Positions 46,081 to 64,000 of a stretch of 64,000 nt of DNA are shown piece after piece. Below the pieces are notes generated by a model. That model was not told where the DNA came from and ran no database searches. It saw only the letters and a program-made list of their open reading frames with translations. Position 1 is the first letter of the stretch. Each line of letters begins with the position of its first letter. A program made the translations under genes and the position numbers. Origin of the DNA: Apostichopus japonicus. Lineage: Eukaryota; Echinodermata; Holothuroidea; Aspidochirotida; Stichopodidae. The stretch lies in assembly GCF_037975245.1 (NCBI RefSeq), contig NC_092574.1:8122213-8186212 (forward strand), in the 5' to 3' direction.

Positions 46081-46323
46081 ACACTAACACTCCACACTGA
46101 GCTAACATGCCCACATGCTTTGATCAGTTGGCGAGAAGTACAATGGGTCGTCAGCTCCAGTGGGGGAAAGTGCACATTCGAAGGTTCTGAAGTCCCTGGA
46201 GCTTACTTTTTCCGCTTCAGATCGGACCAAGGGGGCAGTCGGATGGTGGTGAGGGATGAAGGGTATACGGGTAAGAAGAAGCGTGAGAGGATGGAGTGAG
46301 AGGGTAGGGGTTAGAGGATAAGG

Positions 46324-46639
46324 CAAGGGCGTAGGAACCGGGGGGCGGGGGGGGGGGCGCCGGCCCCCCTCCCCCAGTGAAAAATGTGGAGGGGCGGAAG
46401 TATCATTCCGTCCCCCCCCCCCGGTTCGCAGGTCAGAAAACCCCTTTTTCATTTCCAAATGAGAAAAAAAATCTCATTTGGAGCACCAAATTGCATCTAA
46501 GGCCAGTTGAAAATACAAAATTAAGTTTACAAAATGGAGTGGGTGTTGAAGTGTGCTATATTGCACCAAATTGCATCTGAGGCCACCTGGAAATGCAAAA
46601 AATTCCAAAGGGGAGGGGGACACCCTTCCTACGCCACTG
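46324..46639 (-). mobile_element. hAT-like MITE, inverted copy with 8-bp target duplication
   Basis: 316 bp in reverse orientation with the same ends, flanked by perfect GGATAAGG repeats (46316-46323 and 46640-46647). A GC-rich internal part is shortened compared with the 367-370 bp copies. Confidence 0.87.
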
Positions 46640-47161
46640 GGATAAGGAGTGGGTCTCCCACAAATAAAATAAAATAAACTTGCTTCTAAAATTGCTAGAC
46701 AATGCACATAACGACAAGCATTCAACTTTGGTGAAATATGTTTAAGAATTTTGTTTACGTTCCGCATAATCATGTACCGAATAGTTAATACACGATACAA
46801 TATTCGTGCTAAAATGATTCGTTCATGAACGAAAGCATAAAACTATCCATCGCGAGACAGATGGCAAACAAGTTTGATATTTTGTTCATGCCAGTCAAAC
46901 TTACGTTTTGGTTCACAGTAACGAAAAGAGCGAATAAGTATAGCAGTCCCACTATAGGGTGTGTCTCTAAGTTAAACATAAAAAGAACGACACCATATTA
47001 TGAACTTCATTGTTGAATCTTCTCTTGAGCTATGTTGCTTTTGTTTTGATGGGGGTAGCTCCTGTTGGTGTATTCTTTTAGCTGAACTCATTTCGCAACG
47101 AGGTATCCGGTGTTTTTTATTGTTTTTTTATTTTTTATATTATTGCCAATCTGAGGGTAGT

Positions 47162-47375
47162 CAGGCGCGTAGCGTGGAATTTGCCAAGGAAGGGCGTACC
47201 TGTAGACAAATTATCAGAGCCGTAGATTCGGCATTGGAAACTATATCAGAGCCGTATATCTAAGCGTAAGCGCTAACATGATTAGCGCGAAGCGTACAAC
47301 AAAATTTTGGCCGAAAATGCCTCCCAGATCGCTGGAAATGGCACTTGCCAGGCCTTGCAATTGCATCTAAGCATT
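47162..47375 (+). repeat. Interspersed repeat fragment related to 48431-48755
   Basis: Contains 'ggcgcgtagcg', then gcctcccagatcgctggaaa and a ggccttg end, shared with the repeats at 22737-22945 and 48431-48620. Termini not defined. Confidence 0.5.
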
Positions 47376-47718
47376 TTCTATTTGAAATAACTAGCGATAT
47401 CATAAAAAAGTACAAAATAAATACGCTCTAGCCCTCAAGCATCTGTGTTCATTGCGAGCTTCAGTCTAGTTTGTGTCTAGTTTGGTGTAGGTCAGAGTAC
47501 GGTGACTCTATAGGACACAAGTTAGCTAACCTGGAACCCGATCCATGTGATGATCGTGGACAAATATCCACCTTAAATTAGCAACAGATTGAGCCAGGTC
47601 GGAAGCCCGGGACAATTACGTCACCCCCTTGTAGTCCCCTGTTAGTTGCACTGTCTAATTTTGATTTTAAAGTTATATATGCAAAATGAGTACACTATTG
47701 TTCATGTAATATTTAAAA

Positions 47719-48085
47719 CAGTGGCGTAGGAAGGTACTTTTGAGTGGGAGGGGGGGGGGGGCTGAAGACTGATGGCCGGCCTGGGGGAGGGGTCTAAGGG
47801 GAGGGGGTGTCCCCCTCCCCTTTGGAATTTTTTTGCATTTCCAGGTGGCCTCAGATGCAATTTGGTGCAATATAGCACACTTCAACACCCACTCCATTTT
47901 GTAAATAATTTTGCATTTTCACCTGGCCTTAGATGCAATTTGGTGCTTCAAATGAGATTTTTTTCTCATTTGGAAATGAAAAAGGGGTTTTCTGACTTGC
48001 GGAGCGGGGGGGGGGGCGGAACGATACTTCCGCCCCCCATATTTTTCACTGGGGGGGCTGGCGCACCCCGGTTCCTACGCCCTTG
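47719..48085 (+). mobile_element. hAT-like MITE, full copy with 8-bp target duplication
   Basis: 367 bp with imperfect terminal inverted repeats CAGTGGCGTAGGAA and TTCCTACGCCCTTG. It is flanked by a perfect 8-bp direct repeat ATTTAAAA (47711-47718 and 48086-48093). An 8-bp duplication with CAG-type ends is typical of the hAT superfamily. No transposase is encoded. Confidence 0.88.
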
Positions 48086-48430
48086 ATTTAAAATGAGGGT
48101 ACGTAAAGGGAACCGCCCACCTAATCAAACTCAATAACCTGATCAGTAGGCTAGAACAAAAAAACTCAAAAAGAAGTTTTACTGATAAACTCTATTCCCC
48201 CTTCTCCCTCCCCTCCCCCAAGCTTTACATATTATAGATTTGACAACTGTAAGCTCGCTTCCACTCTTAAAAAAAAAACTAAGACACTTCTAAACAACTA
48301 TTGATATTTGTATTATGTCATGTACCTTTTTCAGACATAAGTTTCAACAGTTGTTGGGTGAGGGTAGGGATGGAAGGTTTTTGGGTGGATGGGTGGGTTT
48401 TTAGCTGGGAGTTATGGGCGGGGAAACAGT

Positions 48431-48755
48431 CAGTGGCGGAGCTGGGGGTATTGGTCGGGGGCACGAGAATGGTCTGTAGGGGCGCTTTCGACACTATCTA
48501 AGCGGAGCGCCACCACAGGTTGGTGCGGAACGTACAGAAATTTTTTGAGTAAAGATACTCCCTAGATCTCCGGAAATGACCCTTTCGGGCCTTGCTAATT
48601 TGCAGATGTGACAAATGTCAATAGGTAGATGAGAGCGCAATAAAAAAAGTCAATAATCGCGAATAAGTAAAAAGCTGAAAAGTGCGTCAGTAGTCCATTT
48701 GAGTCCGTCAGGAGGGGCATCCGCCTCCCCTGACTGTATGGACGCTCCACCACTG
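48431..48755 (+). mobile_element. hAT-like MITE, CAGTGGYGGAGC family
   Basis: Inverted ends CAGTGGCGGAGC and GCTCCACCACTG bound about 325 bp. Its core (cccta-gatctccggaaatg-cc, then cgggcctt) is related to cores at 22820-22945 and 47300-47360. I see no clean 8-bp duplication. Confidence 0.55.
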
Positions 48756-48964
48756 TGGGGAAAGGTGGGAAAGGAGGGTATGAGTGGGGTCAGGGACAGG
48801 GTCATGGTTTTTCTTTTATTTCTCTTCGTTTTTGTTTGTTTCTTGTTTAGAGACATATTTTCATTGTTAAGTATAGGGAGTGCTCTAGTCGTTAAGCCAT
48901 AAAGGATTTTTAGAGCATTTCCTTTCACAACTGTTTGTATCTTTGTTACTTTATATGTATTATT

Positions 48965-49020
48965 ATCAACAGAATGTTGTGAGAAAACAAATAAATAAAT
49001 GCAATGAAATGAAATATGAC
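48965..49020 (+). repeat. Possible LINE 3' tail
   Basis: The end gaaaacaaataaataaatgc and then aatgaaatgaaat resembles the tail of a non-LTR element. No coding part was recognised upstream. Confidence 0.3.
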
Positions 49021-50775
49021 ATCGCTGATCAAGGAATTTGTTGTTGTTGAAAATATTGGTATGATTGGGAATGGTTTTCAGACACTTGTCAAGATAACAC
49101 TTAACTGAACACAGCAAAAACAAAAAAGAACACTACACACATTATCTATTTACATCAAAGTATTGATCAGTTTAGTTCAAACTGCAATTATTTCGGCTTC
49201 CTTCAATTAAAGAAGACGTTTACAAAATACCGATTCATATTAGGTATACATCATGGTCATTATAAGTTCTTTCATTTACGCATTAAGCATAGATACACAT
49301 CCCGATGGAACGCGAGACGAAACTACAAAAGTGATCAATATCCCATGGTACGTACCAAACATGCAGAATTTACAATGTACACACGTTTTCTTCCTTTCCC
49401 TTCCTCCATCCCCCACCCCCTCTCCCCCACCCCCCTCTTCACCATCTTTCTCAATGGTCACTAATCCAAGCAATAAATATCGTAAAACTGAGAAAGTAAG
49501 ATAAATGTGGTTTTTTAACTTGGGGTCGAAAGATGGTTGTGTGGGGTTAAACAAGACCTGACAAAAACAATCGGGGACATCAGCTTAACTCGAGTCCTTC
49601 TCAGGGCCCAAGAACTGCAATTTGGAATTATCCCATCGATGTCTGCTGTATGGAGCAATCCGACCCACCGTTACAGTGTATACTCACCGTTAAAGTGCAC
49701 GTTGTTTAGAAACAACGAGTACAGTCGCATTAAGTACAAGGATGCGAGTTGAAAGAGTTACCAGTAGCAGTAACAGTACATATATCTTGTACTGGTATAT
49801 CTACACACTCTAGAGATATACAGAATGACTTGCTTAGGAGTAAAAATCCGTTAGGGTGAGTAAAAAGGTATAAACATAGGAGATCTATAGAACCTCAGTA
49901 TTCACTATAAGCCTGTTAAAGCCAACATCAATTTAAAAACCTAAGTATTCAGTTTAATTCAACTAAATCCCTGAAAATATTCTCATGAAAATTTCAATCA
50001 TGATTGAAAACTTGTGAGTTGCATAAGTGGATTGGAACACTCGGTCCCAAAAGAACATAAAAATTATTATCAATTCGTCGAGATCAACAATACTCTTTTT
50101 GACATCCGCAAATCAGATATCTCTCTCTTCCTCTTCTCAATCTTGTCCCTCTTACCCTCCCCCACCCCTCCTCCCCCACCCACACCCCTCCTTCTCTCAA
50201 GATGCTGACATTTCCTCATAAATAAATTTGACACAAAATGTTTGCTTTCATATATTGTCCTAAAGTTCTGAACTTCTGTTTTAAGATAAAGAGTTTGTAA
50301 TTATCCAAACAACATCAACAATGTTACAACTTATCATTCAAAGCAGACAACTAACTTAACCCATTGACATTGAAAAAGCCACGATTGCGTTTGAAGCTAT
50401 TCTGTAGCAAGCTGCCAAAAATGGTATATAAAAAAATCCGACCCCCCACAATTTTTTTTTTTTACAAAAATAGAGGCAGCGTGTGAACATGAATTATAGA
50501 TGTACATTAAACAGGCTAAGCAACAAGATATAAAACTTTCTATACACACAACTGTTGCAAAACCATTTCTCATGACCCCCCCCCCCCCCCTAATATCACT
50601 GGTTACCACTCTATCATACAACTGTTAATCTCTTTTCACACAATTTTGGTTTTCATATCTTGGCCCAAATACATATGTTACTTTTTTTTTATGTAGGGTT
50701 TACCCACTTCTAAGTAATATGTGTGACATTCTGGTTCTTTCACAGTGGCTAACCGAGAAAATTTTTAAATGAGAA

Positions 50776-51003
50776 TGTTGACATTAACTGGTGGATTTGC
50801 TGACTACTATTGACTACAAGTCACATTTTGTTGTATTGTACAGATGCAATATATATATGGTCTGTTGACTACTACCGATGAGTATAAATGTTAACATAAA
50901 CTGGTAGGCTTGTTGACTACTATTGACTACAAGTCACATTTTGTTGTATTGTACAGATGCAATATATATATGGTCTGTTGACTACTACGGATGAGTAATG
51001 TTG
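50776..51003. repeat. 113-bp tandem duplication
   Basis: Two copies of a block containing gactactattgactacaagt and gtacagatgcaatatatata, 113 bp apart and nearly identical. Confidence 0.88.
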
Positions 51004-53136
51004 GCTTTTATTTTTTTTCTTTCAAAATTAACAAGATGACAAAATGGTCTCACAATAATAGCTACAGATTAAAACTCAGGGCTGTTTCAAGGATTTTATC
51101 CCAAAAAAGTTGGGTAAATTAGGAGGTCAAGCAGTCAAAAAAAATAAAAAAATAAGAGATATAGTTTGAACAGGGAATGTTTCCCAACTTACAAGCTGAC
51201 AGAATAATTCTAATAGCAACTATATAGATGTCATACTACATGATTTTTATGTAACAAACAGAATTGAATTAAAACAGAAAAAAAGTCAACAAAATATGGC
51301 ATGATATATCATTTTAACAACAACATTAACTATTACATCATTTCACAACCTTCCATTATTGTTTCTCTAATTAACAGACACTGTCGTTCACAACTACATA
51401 GATGAAAAGAAAGTTGAAATTCTAAATTTGATTTTGGTCTAAAGTGACTCTTAGTATCTTTGCATATTTGGTCCAAATTTAACCAACGGCATAATTCGAC
51501 AATTTCTCCATCTTCGTCTTTACAATCTACCGATGTTGGTTCAAATTGCCTAAATTATTATTTTTTTTGTTACATCAATATTTTACTGTGATCTGATGTG
51601 GTGACAAATTGATCACTCGCACACCAAAAATGGTATCACCGAAAAACAGTTCTTTTCTTTTAGTGGGTAAAATTGGGAGAAAACAATGCATTTGATCAGC
51701 TGCATATAATTAATTAGGTGCATAAAGGTTTCGGTGATCATTTCTTCTTATGTTGCCAAAAAAAAAAACGAAGAATATTAAAAGAAAGAAAAAAATAAAA
51801 ATTGGCAATATATAGATACCAAAAAAACACGACACAAGCCAAAAATCTGTAATCTCAGCTTTGGCTCTTTTGAAATTAAGATATTTCCCGAAGACTGATT
51901 GATGTAAAGTCTCACAAACGAAAAATTAAAATAAAAAATGGAATTTCCTTTGCTTGAAACGAGTAAGATTCTGTTTTCAAATTTTAACTGTAGAAGTAAG
52001 GCAAATGTCACCCTATTAGTGACTGCCAGAACTTGCAAAAGAAGGCTAAAATATTGAACTTTCAAACCGATATTTGTCCCCAAAGCCCCAGATCCCCATC
52101 AGTCCACCCCTGTCCACGAGGGCTCACCGCCCTTGCAATTTCAAACCTTGAACAAAAACTATCAATAGTATTTGACATGTGAATTCCCACAAAATAGGCA
52201 AATTTGACAGTGCAAGTTATCTCACAATACTTTTCTGGTGTTTAGATTTGACACCCCTTTCGATACTTTAAAGGAGCATCCCTGCTTTCAATTATCGTTC
52301 TGGGTTCATCCCAACAAAAGTCATATGCAGCACTGGTTATTAGACAAGACGAAAACACAGTCCATTCTAAAATTACTGCATTCTTGTGGGAAATGAACGG
52401 AACTCTGTGGGCAAGACTTTGGAATGATTTGACTATACAACGATAATTCATGTCTGACCGGCAAGAAATCCAAAATAGACCTTATTTCCCTTCTAATCTA
52501 TTCTGAGAAACAAAATGTCGTCAATGTGATATTTTCAATCAAAGCCGAAACTGCTACTTTAAAAGTACTCCTTTTCCCCTCTCGTTACCATATCTCCTGT
52601 CTCCAGAGAATCAATTCAAGGTATTTTAATAGAGTGTTCTCTACACGGTCTTCTTCGTCAAGAATTTTAAGAAATATTAGCCGCTGGTCTGAATGGCATA
52701 AATAAAGCATTCAGCCCCCTGACCCTTATCTGCAAAATAGCAAATCTGTGACAACTTTGAAAAATGGTGCCAAAATATTATTTCGGTTCATTTTTCTTTA
52801 TCCCCCATTTCTATTTGCAGATGGCTACAAGCTGAAGCTTCGCTGTGATTTGTATGTTTTCACGATTAGCCTTTATGGTTGGTTTCAGAGCAAAATCTTC
52901 AAGAAAAAAAAAAAAAAAAAAGGGTATTGAAATGCAATCTGCATTAACAAATGGTTTTTTGATATGACCAAATGACTATCTCTCCGCTGAGAGTCATCCT
53001 TTAAACACTCCATTACTTTGACACATGACCCTATCGATGGTCCGTACTGGAAGTATGCAAAACACAACAACTCCATCTCCTTTCCTCCGAGGTATAAATG
53101 ATGAGAACTTCCAAGAAGAGTCCCGTCCTTCCGTAT

Positions 53137-63413
<10,277 letters not shown>

Positions 63414-63639
63414 CTGGTAGAATGGGAGGAAGAAGAAGAAGAAAAAATACCAGATCAGTCTCAATCAGATACTTCTCATGAGGACATTTCATGCTCTGTA
63501 CATGGTAGTATTAGCATTGTGAAATAGCAGTACACCATAATAAAAAAAACATGCTCTATAACATGTTACAATATTAATACTACGAAACATATGCAAGTGT
63601 TATACTATGGAAACATGTAATACAATATGTTACAGTAAC

Positions 63640-64000
63640 TGATGTTGCATTTACCTACAATAGACATACTACAGTCATACTATGGACACCTGCCAAAGCA
63701 TATACTGTAGTAACAGTACGCTGATGTAGTAGCACTCTACATTAGCAAACTACATTAGCACACTACTGTAGCATGATACAGTAGAATACTAGAGTAGAAT
63801 ACTAGAGTAGAATACTACAGTAGCATACAACAGTAAAATACAAGACTAGCACAATACATCATCACACCAAAGTAGAATACTACAGTTGCACACTACAGTA
63901 GCACCTTACAGTAGCACATTGTAGTAGCACACTACATTAGCATACTACAGTAGAATACTAGAGTAGCATACTACAGCAGCACACTACACTAGCACACTAC
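63640..64000. repeat. Degenerate minisatellite (AGTAGCACACTAC type), running off the end
   Basis: Irregular 13-15 bp units such as agtagcacactac and agtagaatactac, growing more regular toward the window end. It lies in a gene C intron, since more 5' exons are expected beyond. Confidence 0.85.

Larger units (their letters stand above)
40053..53136. other. Gene-free repeat-rich interval between gene B and gene C
   Basis: Holds the LINE end, the cluster of hAT-like MITEs and SINE at 45.2-48.8 kb, a purine tract and tandem duplications. No multi-exon coding pattern could be assembled on either strand. It must contain the gene C 3' untranslated region at its right end. Confidence 0.55.

Noticed and set aside
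45191-48086. Several similar frames (MEWVLKCAILHQIASEATW and relatives) as a gene family
   Set aside because: They are translations of copies of the hAT-like MITE, in varying frames and without conservation beyond the DNA repeat.

Overview
The window is eukaryotic, AT-rich and repeat-laden. The genes have short exons, long introns and canonical GT-AG junctions. All three protein-coding genes I could assemble are on the minus strand. Gene content (two TNF-receptor-like genes with death-fold tails and a Tec-family tyrosine kinase), plus abundant nonautonomous hAT-type elements and tRNA-derived SINEs, suggests a marine invertebrate deuterostome such as an echinoderm. That assignment is inference, not proof.

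Gene A (16531 to 6712, minus) is a type I receptor of 576 predicted residues in ten coding exons: signal peptide, about two and a half TNFR cysteine-rich domains, Thr/Pro-rich stalk, one transmembrane helix, a cytoplasmic exon with five 11-residue repeats, a death effector domain (DED) and a C-terminal death-domain-like fold. All splice phases agree and the joined coding length is exactly 577 codons. Gene B (38687 to 23959, minus) is a paralogous receptor of 446 predicted residues in thirteen coding exons. Its ectodomain has an XEDAR/EDAR-like cysteine pattern, followed by a transmembrane helix, a 68-residue linker encoded twice, and a terminal DED with an intact R-x-D-L motif. The doubled linker comes from a recent 3.4 kb tandem duplication (25122-28575 and 28701-32136), with a SINE fragment at the junction. 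The first four exons of A and B share the same phase series (0, 0, 2, 1). I know of no characterised vertebrate TNF receptor carrying its own DED; vertebrate receptors recruit DED proteins through a death domain and the adaptor FADD. These look like receptors with the adaptor function built into the tail.

Gene C (63413 to 53137, minus) is the 3' part of a Tec-family non-receptor tyrosine kinase. Eight exons give the end of the SH2-kinase linker and a complete catalytic domain; SH2, SH3 and PH exons would lie beyond position 64000. One intron (56.0-59.5 kb) holds a 2.4 kb array of degenerate repeats packed with TGACCT/AGGTCA hexamers.

The rest is intergenic and intronic repeat: a hAT-like MITE family (several copies with perfect 8-bp target duplications), a mariner-like MITE with TA duplication, a LINE 3' end, tRNA-headed SINEs, a 25-bp minisatellite, foldback structures, G-rich and purine-rich tracts, and many G/C homopolymers. 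All exon models are read by eye from splice signals and phase; no search or transcript evidence was available.
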